From: Janthinobacterium sp. TB1-E2 | GTDB taxonomy: Bacteria; Pseudomonadota; Gammaproteobacteria; Burkholderiales; Burkholderiaceae_D | DNA length: 64,000 bases | Reading direction: 5' to 3' | Assembly: GCF_036885605.1 (NCBI RefSeq) | Contig: NZ_CP142523.1 | Span: 5,642,001-5,706,000 of the forward strand | In this document: positions 42,945 to 51,601 of the stretch, piece by piece | Layout of the letters: each line of letters begins with the position of its first letter | How positions within the stretch are numbered: the first letter of the stretch is position 1 | Notes under the pieces: generated by a model | What the model was told of the DNA's origin: nothing | The model's input: only the letters and a program-made list of their open reading frames with translations | Database searches by the model: none | Made by a program: the position numbers and the translations under genes

Positions 42945-44189
42945 ATGACATTCGAAGACCACAACAAACCCCTGCACATCTGCGCCTCGTCCGATTGCGA
43001 CTGCGGCCTGACGCGGCGCGACTTCCTGCGCATGTCGGCGCTGGCCACGGCCAGCGTTGCTTCGCCGCTACTGTTCGCCGGCGACGCCATGGCCCAGCAG
43101 GGCCCGAAAGGCGACGACCAGCCCGTAAAGATCGGCTACCTGCCCATCACGGACGCCACCCCGCTGCTCGTCGCCCACGCCCGCAAGCTGTTCGAAGCGG
43201 AAGGCTTGCAGGCGGAAACGCCGCGCTTGTTCCGCAGCTGGGCGCAGATCATCGAAGCCTTCGTCGCCGGCCAGGTCAACGTCATTCACCTGCTGTCGCC
43301 GGCCACCCTGTGGGTGCGCTACGGCGCCAAGTTCCCCGCAAAAGTCGTCGCCTGGAACCACGTCAACGGGTCCGCGCTGACGGTGGCCAACGAGATCAAC
43401 AAGGTTTCCGACCTGGGCGGACGCACGGTCGCGATCCCGTTCTGGTACTCGATCCACAACATCCTGCTGCAGCAGATCCTGTCCTCGAATGGCTTGACGC
43501 CGGTCACGCGCGCGCGCAACGCCGCCATCAAGCCGAATGAAGTCAACCTGATCGTACTGGCACCGGCTGAAATGGTCTCGGCCCTGGCCAGCAAGTCGAT
43601 CGCCGGCTACATCGTGGCAGAGCCGTTCAATGCGGCGGCGGAAAACGCCGGCATCGGCAAGATCCTGCGCTTCTCGGGCGACGTGTGGAAGAACCATGCA
43701 TGCTGCGTCACCTTCCTGTCCGAGCGCGACATCAACACGCGTCCGGAATGGGCGCAAAAGGTCACCAATGCCATCGTCAAGGCGCAGCTGTGGACGCGCA
43801 CGAACCAGGTCGACACGGCCAAGCTGCTGTCGAACGTGGGCGAGCACCGCTACACGCCGCATCCGCTGCAGGTGCTGACCAAGGTGCTGGCCACCACCGA
43901 TTACGCCGGCTACGAAAAGCAGGGCCTGATCGTGCACAAGAACTGGCAGCAGCGCCGCATCGACTTCCAGCCGTATCCGTTTGCCTCGTACACGGAAGAA
44001 CTGGTGCGCGCCATCGGCCGTACCAAGGTCGAAGGCGATACGCGCTTCCTGGCCAACCTCGATCCGAAGTTCGCCGCGCGCGACCTGGTCGATGACCGCT
44101 TCGTGCGCAAGGCCATCACGGCGGTCGGCGGCCCTGCCGCCTTCGGCTTGCCGGCCAACCTGCTGCGCAGCGAAACCGTGGCGGTCTGA
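42945..44189 (+). CDS. ABC transporter substrate-binding protein, Tat-exported (NrtA/SsuA-like)
   Basis: The start is ATG 42945; the longer frame overlaps the ATPase gene. The 414-residue protein has a Tat signal (LTRRDFLRMSALATASVA, cleavage near AMAQ) preceded by a cysteine cluster H11-x-C13-x4-C18-x-C20. The mature part is a type II binding protein: VKIGYLPITDATPLLVAHAR, then VNVIHLLSPATLWVRYG. Relatives bind nitrate, bicarbonate, sulfonates or aromatic sulfur compounds. Tat export implies that it folds, possibly with a cofactor, before leaving. The substrate is unknown. Confidence 0.88.
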   Translation: MTFEDHNKPLHICASSDCDCGLTRRDFLRMSALATASVASPLLFAGDAMAQQGPKGDDQPVKIGYLPITDATPLLVAHARKLFEAEGLQAETPRLFRSWAQIIEAFVAGQVNVIHLLSPATLWVRYGAKFPAKVVAWNHVNGSALTVANEINKVSDLGGRTVAIPFWYSIHNILLQQILSSNGLTPVTRARNAAIKPNEVNLIVLAPAEMVSALASKSIAGYIVAEPFNAAAENAGIGKILRFSGDVWKNHACCVTFLSERDINTRPEWAQKVTNAIVKAQLWTRTNQVDTAKLLSNVGEHRYTPHPLQVLTKVLATTDYAGYEKQGLIVHKNWQQRRIDFQPYPFASYTEELVRAIGRTKVEGDTRFLANLDPKFAARDLVDDRFVRKAITAVGGPAAFGLPANLLRSETVAV

Positions 44190-44191
44190 CA

Positions 44192-44956
44192 ATGGCGAGC
44201 AAGTTGTTCACGAAGTTCGGCCTGCCCCTCGTGGGGCTGGCCTGTGCCTTGCTGCTGTGGTCGATGGGCGTGACGGCGCTGGAGAAATCCACGCCCATCG
44301 CCACCGCTTTTGCGCCCTTGCCCACGGCGCTGGCGTTCCAGGAGATGGTGGGCGGTACGGATATCTGGCTGCACGTGGTATTGAGCCTGCAACGGGTGGC
44401 CGTGGGCCTGGGACTGGCCATCGTCATCGGCGTGCCGCTCGGTGTGCTGGTGGCCATGTCGAAGAGCTTTTCCGGCGCGGCCATGCCGCTGTTCCAGCTG
44501 CTGCGCATGATTTCGCCGCTGTCGTGGATGCCGATTGCCGTGATGGTGCTCGGCGTCGGTGACGCGCCCGTATACTTCCTGCTGGCGTTTGCGGCCGTCT
44601 GGCCGATTTTGCTCAATACGGCGGCCGGCGTGGCGCGGCTCGATCCGAACTGGCTGCTGCTGGCGCGCAGCCTGTCGGCCACGCGCAGCGAAATCGTCTT
44701 CAAGGTGATTTTACCGGGCATCACGGCCGACATTTTGACGGGCGTGCGCCTGGCCATCGGCATCATCTGGATCGTGCTGGTGCCGGCGGAAATGCTGGGT
44801 GTATCGGCGGGCCTCGGCTACTTCATCCTCGATACGCGCGACCGCCTCGCGTATTCGGAGCTGATGGCCGCCATCGTGCTGATCGGGATTTTAGGCTTTA
44901 TCCTCGACTACCTGGCCCGCGCCGCGCATGCGCGCTGGCTGCATGTGAAGAATTAA
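44192..44956 (+). CDS. ABC transporter permease, nitrate/sulfonate/taurine type
   Basis: The 254-residue inner-membrane protein has six membrane segments and the EAA loop ARSLSATRSEIVFKVILPGI that contacts the ATPase. The family signature GIIWIVLVPAEMLG is normal for SsuC/TauC/NrtB permeases. It starts two bases after the binding protein stop. Its stop overlaps the stop of the convergent acyltransferase gene (44953-44956). Confidence 0.92.
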   Translation: MASKLFTKFGLPLVGLACALLLWSMGVTALEKSTPIATAFAPLPTALAFQEMVGGTDIWLHVVLSLQRVAVGLGLAIVIGVPLGVLVAMSKSFSGAAMPLFQLLRMISPLSWMPIAVMVLGVGDAPVYFLLAFAAVWPILLNTAAGVARLDPNWLLLARSLSATRSEIVFKVILPGITADILTGVRLAIGIIWIVLVPAEMLGVSAGLGYFILDTRDRLAYSELMAAIVLIGILGFILDYLARAAHARWLHVKN

Positions 44957-45732
44957 GCGGCCTTCTCCAGCGGCAGCGTAGCGGCCACGGCCGCCTGCGT
45001 TGCCGCCGCCAGTTCACGCCGGTGCGCGTCCAGCGTCGCCACTGGCGCCAGGCAGGTCAGGCGCGCCGTGATGGGCGGGCCGCTCAAGATCGCCACCATG
45101 CTTTGCGCAAAGCTCATGTCGCCGATGAAATCGACGGCGTGGTGCAAGGCCCCCTTGTCATCCACATACACGAGCGCAAACGGCTGCACCGGCACTTGCG
45201 CGTCGATGGCAGCCTCGAACAGATTGGCGTGGAACGGCAGGATCTGCCCTTGCGCGGCGGTCGTCCCTTCTGGGAAGAACGCGATGCGCTCGCCCGCCGT
45301 CAATTTATCCACCAGACCCTGGAAGATCAAGCGCAGATCGCGCTTGCTGCCGCGCGAAATGAAGATGGTGCCCGCGCGTCCCGCCAGCCAGCCCAGGATC
45401 GGCCAGGCGCGGATTTCCGCCTTGGCGACGAAACGGCAGGGATGGACGGCATTGATGACGAAGATGTCGAGCCACGAAACGTGGTTCGCCACCACCATCG
45501 CATGATCGAGGGCCGGCACGCTGTCGGCCGGCTGCGCCACGTGCACGCCGCAAATGTCGAGCAGCTGCGTCGACCAGCGGCGGATGCGCCGGTTGCGTCC
45601 CTCCAGGTCCAGCCAGGGAAAGAGCACGGCGCTCTTGGCCATGCCGCAGCCCAGGTGAATGGCAATGCGCGCGAGGCGGTAGGTAAGCAGAAGTTTCAAA
45701 TGACACCAGATAAAGAAGCAAACCCACAGCAA
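44953..45732 (-). CDS. Lysophospholipid acyltransferase family protein
   Basis: The 259-residue protein has one or two N-terminal membrane segments (about residues 1-40), motif I NHVSWLDIF (HX4D), motif III FPEGTT and the typical spacing of PlsC-like enzymes. It may acylate lysophosphatidate or an ornithine lipid (OlsA-type). The start is the first ATG; a TTG at codon 12 (LKLLLTYRLARI) is possible. It is convergent with the ABC operon and is flanked upstream by a palindromic repeat, so it looks monocistronic. Confidence 0.85.
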   Translation of the reverse strand: MLWVCFFIWCHLKLLLTYRLARIAIHLGCGMAKSAVLFPWLDLEGRNRRIRRWSTQLLDICGVHVAQPADSVPALDHAMVVANHVSWLDIFVINAVHPCRFVAKAEIRAWPILGWLAGRAGTIFISRGSKRDLRLIFQGLVDKLTAGERIAFFPEGTTAAQGQILPFHANLFEAAIDAQVPVQPFALVYVDDKGALHHAVDFIGDMSFAQSMVAILSGPPITARLTCLAPVATLDAHRRELAAATQAAVAATLPLEKAA

Positions 45733-45737
45733 ATTCT

Positions 45738-45803
45738 GGGGTCAGACCCGGCGGGGGAATCCGCCCCAATGGGGCGAATTCCGCTCCTGAAAGGACTGAC
45801 CCC
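45738..45803. repeat. GGGGTCAGACCC repeat, expanded copy with inner hairpin
   Basis: GGGGTCAGACCC (45738-45749) and GACTGACCCC (45794-45803) are the outer arms, with one mismatch from the copy at 7891. Between them lies a second, inner hairpin GGAATCCGCCCC...GGGGCGAATTCC (centred near 45772). The element lies between two minus-strand genes and 5 bases from the acyltransferase ATG, so it may affect that gene's leader. Confidence 0.75.
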
Positions 45804-45838
45804 GGCAGTATGCTGGAGTTTCACTCCAGTACAAAAAA

Positions 45839-47140
45839 TTAACGCTGAAACGCCACCTGTCCGGCAACGATGGTCGCCTTGACGATGCCGCTCAGCTCAT
45901 AGCCGAGGAAAGGCGTGTGCTTGCCCTGGCTGGCCAGCGACGCCGACGACACGGTCCAGCGCGCAGCGGGATCGAAGACGCAGATGTCGGCCGCTTCGCC
46001 CACGGCCAGGCTGCCGGCCGGGATGCCGGCGACACGGGCCGCGTCGGACGTGACCTTGGCCACGGCGCGCGCCAGCGAACGTGCGCCCGCTTGCGGCTGC
46101 TCCAGTGCGTAGTCGTCGGCCCATTTCAGGGCCAGCGACAGCAGCAGTTCCAGGCCCGTGGCGCCGGGCGACGCTTCGCCGAACGGCAGCAGTTTTTCAT
46201 CGTCGTCGACGGGCGTATGGTCCGAGCACATGGCGTCAACCGTGCCATCGAACAGGCCGGCACGGATCGCATCGCGGTCGCGCTGGCTGCGGAATGGCGG
46301 CGTGACCCTGGCGTTCGGGTCGAAGAAGCCGATGTCGGCATCCGTCAGGTGCACATGGTGCACGCCCACGTCGCAGGTGACGGGCAAGCCTTCGGCTTTC
46401 GCCGCGCGGATCAGTTCCAGGCCCGCCGCCGACGAGATGCGGCACAGGTGCACGCGCGCGCGGCTGGCACGCATCAGTTCGAAAATCGTGTGCAGGGCGA
46501 TGGTTTCGGACATCACGGGCACGCCGGACAAGCCCAGACGCGAGGCCAGCGGGCCGCTGTGGGCGATGCCGCCACGGCCGATGTGCGGGTCTTGCGGGCG
46601 CAGCCAGACCGTGTAGCCGAAGGTGTTCGCGTACTGCATGGCGCGCAGCAGCACGGTCGTGTCTTCGATCGGCTCTTCCGCCTGCGCGAAGCCGATGCAG
46701 CCCGCTTCCGTCAGTTCCGCCATTTCCGTCAGCGACTTGCCCTTCAAGCCCATGGTCAGTGCGCCCAGCGGATGCACGTGGGCCTTGTTCTGCGTCTTGG
46801 CGCGGTATTTCAGCATCTCCACCAGGCCCGGTTCATCGAGCACGGGGTCCGTGTCGGGCGGGCAGACCAGGCTCGTGACGCCGCCTTGCAGCGCCGCCTG
46901 CAGTTCCGATTCCAGGGTCGCCTTGTATTCGTAGCCCGGCTCGCGCAGGCGCGCGGACAGGTCGACCAGGCCGGGGGAAACCACCAGGCCGGCCGCGTCA
47001 AACGTGGTGTCGGCCTTGAAGCCGGCCGGGGCGCTGCCCACGGCCAGCACCTTGCCATCGGCGATAAACAGGTCTTGCAAGCCATCGATGCCGTTGGCAG
47101 GGTCGATCAGGTGGCCGTTCTTGATATGTAGTGTCGTCAT
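45839..47140 (-). CDS. pyrC': Dihydroorotase-like protein, catalytically degenerate (PyrC')
   Basis: The 433-residue protein has the dihydroorotase fold (LHIKNGHLIDPANGIDG, VSPGLVDLSARLREPG and SDHTPVDDDEK). The metal-binding HxH after VD is S62-A-R64, so both zinc histidines are lost. This is the known state of PyrC' in Pseudomonas, a non-catalytic partner required to assemble aspartate transcarbamoylase. It follows pyrB by 24 bases on the same strand, which supports that role. An active dihydroorotase must be encoded elsewhere. Confidence 0.92.
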   Translation of the reverse strand: MTTLHIKNGHLIDPANGIDGLQDLFIADGKVLAVGSAPAGFKADTTFDAAGLVVSPGLVDLSARLREPGYEYKATLESELQAALQGGVTSLVCPPDTDPVLDEPGLVEMLKYRAKTQNKAHVHPLGALTMGLKGKSLTEMAELTEAGCIGFAQAEEPIEDTTVLLRAMQYANTFGYTVWLRPQDPHIGRGGIAHSGPLASRLGLSGVPVMSETIALHTIFELMRASRARVHLCRISSAAGLELIRAAKAEGLPVTCDVGVHHVHLTDADIGFFDPNARVTPPFRSQRDRDAIRAGLFDGTVDAMCSDHTPVDDDEKLLPFGEASPGATGLELLLSLALKWADDYALEQPQAGARSLARAVAKVTSDAARVAGIPAGSLAVGEAADICVFDPAARWTVSSASLASQGKHTPFLGYELSGIVKATIVAGQVAFQR

Positions 47141-47164
47141 GCTCGCTTACTCGTCCTTGGGCTA

Positions 47165-48130
47165 TCAGCCCTGATTACCAGCCAAAATACTCATCACCGC
47201 CATGCGCACGGCGATACCGAACGTCACCTGCGGCAGGATCACCGCCTGCGGACCGTCGGCCACGGCCGAATCGATTTCCACGCCGCGGTTCATCGGGCCC
47301 GGATGCATGACGATGGCGTCCGGTTTCGCCAGCGCCAGGCGCTCGGGCGTCAAGCCGTAGCTCTTGAAATATTCCTGCGCCGACGGCAGCAGCGCGCCGC
47401 TCATGCGTTCATTTTGCAGGCGCAGCATGATGATCACATCGACGCCTTTCAAGCCTTCATCCATGTTGGTAAAGGTGCGCACACCCATCTGTTCCAGGCC
47501 GCCCGGCAGCAGGGTATGCGGGCCGATGGCGCGCACTTCGGGCACGCCCAGGGTGGTCAGCGCGTGGATGTCGGAACGGGCCACGCGGCTGTGCAGGATG
47601 TCGCCCACGATGGCCACCGTCAGGTTGGTGAAATCCTTCTTGTAGTGGCGGATCGTGTACATGTCGAGCAAGCCCTGGGTCGGGTGCGCATGGCGTCCGT
47701 CGCCCGCGTTGACGACGTGGACGTGCGGCTGCTTGGTGTCGATCAGGTGCTTGGCGATCAGGTAGGGCGCGCCCGACTGCGCGTGGCGCACGACGAACAT
47801 ATCGGCATGCATGGCCGATAGGTTGTCGATGGTGTCGAGCAGGGACTCGCCCTTGCTGGCCGACGAAGCCTGGATGTTCAGGTTGATGACATCGGCCGAC
47901 AGGCGCTTCGAGGCGATCTCGAAGGTGGTGCGGGTGCGCGTGGAGTTTTCAAAGAACAGGTTGAAAACGCTCTTGCCGCGCATCAGCGGCACCTTTTTCA
48001 CGTCGCGGTCGGAAATGCCGACGAACGAGGAAGCCGTGTCGAGAATGTGGTTGACGATAGACTTCGGCAAGCCTTCAATCGTCAGCAGATGTTGCAGTTC
48101 GCCGTGTTTATTCAGTTGCGGATTAAGCAT
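47165..48130 (-). CDS. pyrB: Aspartate carbamoyltransferase
   Basis: The 321-residue protein has the carbamoyl phosphate loop STRTRTT (63-69), the HPTQGLLDMYT motif and the DVIIMLRLQNERM aspartate loop. It makes carbamoyl aspartate, the committed step of pyrimidine synthesis. It lies between pyrR (eight-base overlap) and pyrC', the usual betaproteobacterial and pseudomonad order. The protein is expected to form a PyrB-PyrC' dodecamer. Confidence 0.96.
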   Translation of the reverse strand: MLNPQLNKHGELQHLLTIEGLPKSIVNHILDTASSFVGISDRDVKKVPLMRGKSVFNLFFENSTRTRTTFEIASKRLSADVINLNIQASSASKGESLLDTIDNLSAMHADMFVVRHAQSGAPYLIAKHLIDTKQPHVHVVNAGDGRHAHPTQGLLDMYTIRHYKKDFTNLTVAIVGDILHSRVARSDIHALTTLGVPEVRAIGPHTLLPGGLEQMGVRTFTNMDEGLKGVDVIIMLRLQNERMSGALLPSAQEYFKSYGLTPERLALAKPDAIVMHPGPMNRGVEIDSAVADGPQAVILPQVTFGIAVRMAVMSILAGNQG

Positions 48131-48662
48131 GGTGGGTATCTATGGTGAGCGTGAATTTTCCATCGTCGGCTTGCTTCAGGACCAGCGCCTGGCCCGGCGG
48201 CACGGCAGTGAAGGCGGCCACGAAATCGGCAGCCACCGGCAACTGGCGTTCGCCGCGGTCGACCAGGGCGGCCAGCATGATCTTCGCCGGGCGGCCATAG
48301 TCGAACAGTTCATTGATGGCCGCGCGCGTCGTGCGGCCCGTGTACAGCACGTCGTCGACCAGCAGGATAGTGGCGCCGGCCACGTCAAAGCTGATCTGCG
48401 TCGGCTTGACGTCCGCATGCAGGCCCTTCTGGGCGAAGTCGTCGCGGTAGAACGAGACGTCGAGCACGCCCAGCCGGTCGAGCAGATTCAGGTCGCGCGC
48501 CAGGCGTTCGGCCAGCCAGGCGCCGCCCGAATGGATGCCGACGATGGCCACGTTGGGGATGCCCGCCAGGCCGCTTTGCACTTGCTGCAGCAAGACCCCG
48601 TACAGGGCCTCGGCGTCGAGTTGGGATGGATTCGTAGGATGCGGCATAGAGTTCTTAATCAT
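48123..48662 (-). CDS. pyrR: PyrR-type uracil phosphoribosyltransferase/regulator
   Basis: The 179-residue protein has the PRPP-binding motif TILLVDDVLYTGRTTRAAI and the PyrR N-terminus (DAEALYGVLLQQVQSG). In Bacillus PyrR binds pyr mRNA; in proteobacteria it is mainly a uracil phosphoribosyltransferase or is regulatory. The start could be 48662 or a second Met at 48647. It overlaps pyrB by eight bases. No pyr attenuator can be recognised upstream. Confidence 0.92.
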   Translation of the reverse strand: MIKNSMPHPTNPSQLDAEALYGVLLQQVQSGLAGIPNVAIVGIHSGGAWLAERLARDLNLLDRLGVLDVSFYRDDFAQKGLHADVKPTQISFDVAGATILLVDDVLYTGRTTRAAINELFDYGRPAKIMLAALVDRGERQLPVAADFVAAFTAVPPGQALVLKQADDGKFTLTIDTHHA

Positions 48663-48686
48663 TCAGGGAGGGAGTCTAGGGTCAGA

Positions 48687-49085
48687 TTAATAATTCGCGT
48701 CGAAATACTGTTGCAGGATGATGGCGGCGGCGCGGTCGTCGATGACTTCGCCGCGCTTGGCGGCGATGACGGCCGAGGAATAGCGCTCGTCGACCAGTTC
48801 CACGGGCAGGTTGAAGCGGCCATGCACCTGGTTGGCGAAACGGCGGCAGCGCGCGCTCATCTCGTGTTCCGTGCCATCGGGATGGCTGGGCAAGCCCACC
48901 ACGATGCGGCTGGCGCCCCACTCCTTGATCAGGCTATCGATGGCGGCAAACTTCGGCTCGTTTGCCGTGGCCGTGATCACGCTGAGCGGCTTGGCCTGGC
49001 AAATCATGGTATTGCCGATGGCAACGCCGATGCGTTTCAAGCCGAAATCGAAGGCGAGGATGGTGTCGATGGCGTCACCGCTCAT
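48687..49085 (-). CDS. ruvX: Putative pre-16S rRNA nuclease/Holliday junction resolvase
   Basis: The 132-residue protein is YqgF/RuvX: an RNase H-like fold with ILAFDFGLKRIGVAIGN, IVVGLPSHPDGTEHEM and VELVDERYSSAVI. It finishes the 5' end of 16S rRNA and may resolve recombination intermediates. It overlaps the algH gene by four bases (ATGA), the common yqgE-yqgF order. Confidence 0.95.
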   Translation of the reverse strand: MSGDAIDTILAFDFGLKRIGVAIGNTMICQAKPLSVITATANEPKFAAIDSLIKEWGASRIVVGLPSHPDGTEHEMSARCRRFANQVHGRFNLPVELVDERYSSAVIAAKRGEVIDDRAAAIILQQYFDANY

Positions 49086-49729
49086 GCGTGGCCAGCCTCG
49101 CTCGCCAGCATGAGGGGATCGATACCGAGCAATTTGATGGCGGCCACGTAGCGCTGCTCGATGGGGAAATCGAACAGGATGTCGGCCGAGGCGCCCACCG
49201 TCAGCCAGCCATTGCGGCCGATCTCGTCTTCCAGCTGGCCCGGGCTCCAGCCCGAGTAGCCGATCGAGACGAGCATGCGCTCGGGACCATCGCCCTTGGC
49301 GACGGCTTCGAGCACGTCGATCGAGGTGGTAAACGCCACTTCATCGGTCACCGTCAGCGACGAGGAATAGCGCGCGCCCGGCGTATGCAGCACGAAGCCG
49401 CGGTCATCCTGCACGGGGCCGCCGAACATGATCGGTTCATTGATGATGGGCGTGTCGCTGCCGGCCGCCAGTTTCAGGTCGATGCGGTCGAACAGCACTT
49501 CCATGGTCATGTCGGTGGGCTTGTTGATGACGACGCCGAGCACGCCGTTTTCATTGTGTTCACACACGTACACGACCGTGCCGCCGAAGATCGGATCTTG
49601 CATGGCCGGCATCGCAATGAGGAAATGGTTGGCCAGATTCAGGGTGGAGGAACCGGTCGCGGCCGGTTCTCCCACACCCTGCATCAGACGATGTCCTGGT
49701 AGAGTCTGGTCGATTTTACTCTTTTTCAT
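49082..49729 (-). CDS. YqgE/AlgH family protein
   Basis: The 215-residue protein has the DUF179 pattern: LNLANHFLIAMPAMQDPIFG, VVYVCEHNENGVLGVVINKP and SIGYSGWSPGQLEDEIGRNG. The family (YqgE, AlgH) has no settled biochemical function. The first ATG gives a plausible N-terminus; an internal Met near residue 16 could also serve. It is followed directly by ruvX, with overlap. Confidence 0.93.
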   Translation of the reverse strand: MKKSKIDQTLPGHRLMQGVGEPAATGSSTLNLANHFLIAMPAMQDPIFGGTVVYVCEHNENGVLGVVINKPTDMTMEVLFDRIDLKLAAGSDTPIINEPIMFGGPVQDDRGFVLHTPGARYSSSLTVTDEVAFTTSIDVLEAVAKGDGPERMLVSIGYSGWSPGQLEDEIGRNGWLTVGASADILFDFPIEQRYVAAIKLLGIDPLMLASEAGHA

Positions 49730-50070
49730 ACGCGATGCTCTCTCTGTGGGCTTGCTGGCAAGTCTCGCTTACCCCGCTATCGTACGCCTGGCGCAAGCTG
49801 CCGCGAATCTTGGGCGGCGCGCACCGTGGTGCCAGGCGTTATTCTTGTTATCTTATAAATTAATGATCAATTCGCTATGCCTGCCGGCGCATTTCGATGC
49901 CAATTGTAAAATTGATTGCAAAATCGCTGTCGCACATAAAGTACCGCGAACATACCCGGTAGTTTACACTGAATTGCCGCCGCAGCGACGCCAAAGGCGC
50001 GACGCGAGCGGCCATAAAGCCCTGTTGGCGGCAAAAAATCGCCTATCTTTGACCCTGAACACGCGAAATA
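49730..50070. other. Divergent promoter region between algH and the photolyase gene
   Basis: No gene was seen. AT-rich stretches at 49850-49935 are the likely promoter DNA for one or both genes. Close to 49905-49925 the sequence TTGTAAAATTGATTGCAAAA has a repeated TTGnAAAA pattern that may be a regulator site. The 90 bases before 50071 hold a GC-rich, imperfect hairpin (GCGACGCC/GGCGCGACGC). Confidence 0.35.
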
Positions 50071-51534
50071 ATGACAATCAAGACTTCCCTGGTGTGGTTC
50101 CGGCGCGATCTGCGCGCATTTGACCATGCTGCACTGCATCACGCCCTGCGCCAGAGTCAGGCCGTGCATTGCGTCTTCGTCTACGACACCGCCATCCTGG
50201 CTGCGCTGCCGCGCCGAGACCGGCGGGTCGATTTCATCCATGCCAGCGTGGCCGAGCTGGCCGCCGAGCTTCGCCAGCTCGGCGGCGACCTGATCGTGCT
50301 GCATGCGGACGCGGCCGAAGCCATCCCGCGCCTGGCCGCCGAATTGAACGCCGACGCCGTCTTTGCCAACCACGACTACGAGCCGCAAGCGATCGCCCGC
50401 GACGCCACCGTGGCCGCAGCGCTCACGCATGACGCACGCCTGTGGTTCAGCTTCAAGGACCAGGTGATCTTTGAAAAGGACGAGGTGCTGACCTTGTCGG
50501 CCAAGCCGTACACCGTCTACACGCCGTACAAGAATGCCTGGCTGAAGAAAATGCGCGCGGAACCCGCCTGCCTGGCGCCGTTCGATATCGAGCCGCATGC
50601 GGCCAGCCTGGCGCCGCCGCGCGCCGGCACGCCCGCGCCCCTGCCCACCTTGGACGAACTTGGTTTCGAGGCCAGCAACCTGGCCGAACTGGCCATCCCC
50701 ACCGGCATGTCGGGCGCCAGCCAACTGTTCGAGGATTTCCTGCCGCGCGTGGACCGCTATGACGTGGCGCGCGATTTTCCCGCCCTGAAGGGACCGTCGT
50801 ATTTGTCCATGCATCTGCGCTTCGGCACCGTCTCGCTGCGCTACCTGGTCCGCACCATCGTCGACCTGATGGACCGGGGCGGTGGCGGCGATGGCGCGTC
50901 CGTGTGGCTGGCCGAACTGATCTGGCGCGATTTCTACGCCATGATTTTGTACCAGAACCCGCACGTGGAAGGCGGCGCCTTCAAACCGGCCTACGATGCC
51001 ATCGCCTGGGAAACGGGGCCTGACGCCGATGCCGCGTTTGCCGCCTGGTGCGAAGGGCGCACCGGCTATCCGCTGGTGGACGCGGCCATGGCGCAGCTGA
51101 ACCAGACGGGCTATATGCACAACCGCCTGCGCATGGTCACGGCCTGCTTTTTGATCAAGGATCTGGGTATCGACTGGCGCCGCGGCGAAGCGTATTTCGC
51201 GCTGCACCTCAATGACTTCGACCTGGCTTCGAACAACGGCGGCTGGCAATGGGCATCGTCGTCGGGCTGCGACGCGCAGCCCTACTTCCGCATCTTCAAT
51301 CCCATTACACAGTCGGAAAAATTCGATGCCAGCGGGCGCTTCATCCGCCGCTACCTGCCGCAGTTGAAGGCGCTGGGCGACAAGGAAATCCACGCGCCCT
51401 GGCTCGTGCCGCGCATGCTGCTCGATCAAAAAAACATCGTGCTGGGGCGCGATTATCCGGAGCCGCTGGTGCAGCACGACGAGGCGCGCAAGGAGACGCT
51501 GGAGCGTTATGCCGTGGTGAAGGTGGTGGCGTAA
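50071..51534 (+). CDS. phrB: Deoxyribodipyrimidine photolyase (class I)
   Basis: The 487-residue protein begins SLVWFRRDLRAFDHAAL, the photolyase N-terminal domain, and has the FAD domain motifs GYPLVDAAMAQLNQTGYMHN, WRRGEAYF and WASSSGCDAQPYFRIFNP. It uses light to repair cyclobutane pyrimidine dimers. Conserved tryptophans of the electron-transfer chain are in place. It stands alone, with a palindromic repeat directly after its stop. A cryptochrome-like role is possible but less likely. Confidence 0.94.
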   Translation: MTIKTSLVWFRRDLRAFDHAALHHALRQSQAVHCVFVYDTAILAALPRRDRRVDFIHASVAELAAELRQLGGDLIVLHADAAEAIPRLAAELNADAVFANHDYEPQAIARDATVAAALTHDARLWFSFKDQVIFEKDEVLTLSAKPYTVYTPYKNAWLKKMRAEPACLAPFDIEPHAASLAPPRAGTPAPLPTLDELGFEASNLAELAIPTGMSGASQLFEDFLPRVDRYDVARDFPALKGPSYLSMHLRFGTVSLRYLVRTIVDLMDRGGGGDGASVWLAELIWRDFYAMILYQNPHVEGGAFKPAYDAIAWETGPDADAAFAAWCEGRTGYPLVDAAMAQLNQTGYMHNRLRMVTACFLIKDLGIDWRRGEAYFALHLNDFDLASNNGGWQWASSSGCDAQPYFRIFNPITQSEKFDASGRFIRRYLPQLKALGDKEIHAPWLVPRMLLDQKNIVLGRDYPEPLVQHDEARKETLERYAVVKVVA

Positions 51535-51550
51535 TCGGGCCGCTGGTGGC

Positions 51551-51584
51551 GTCGGGTTACGCGCTGCGCGCTAACCCGACCTAC
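51551..51584 (-). repeat. GTAGGTCGG-type palindromic repeat, minus orientation
   Basis: GTCGGGTTA (51551-51559) pairs with TAACCCGAC (51572-51580), followed by CTAC. It is 17 bases after the photolyase stop and 18 before the end of the convergent chpA gene. The G/C variant of the arms is the same as at 25177. Confidence 0.85.
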
Positions 51585-51601
51585 GTCTGGCATCCCTCGG
51601 C

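Noticed and set aside
45739..45803. GGGGTCAGACCC copy as a terminator of the pyrC' gene
   Set aside because: It lies 36 bases past that gene and would fit, but it has no T run and two such hairpins are spread in the window, so a repeat is the safer call.
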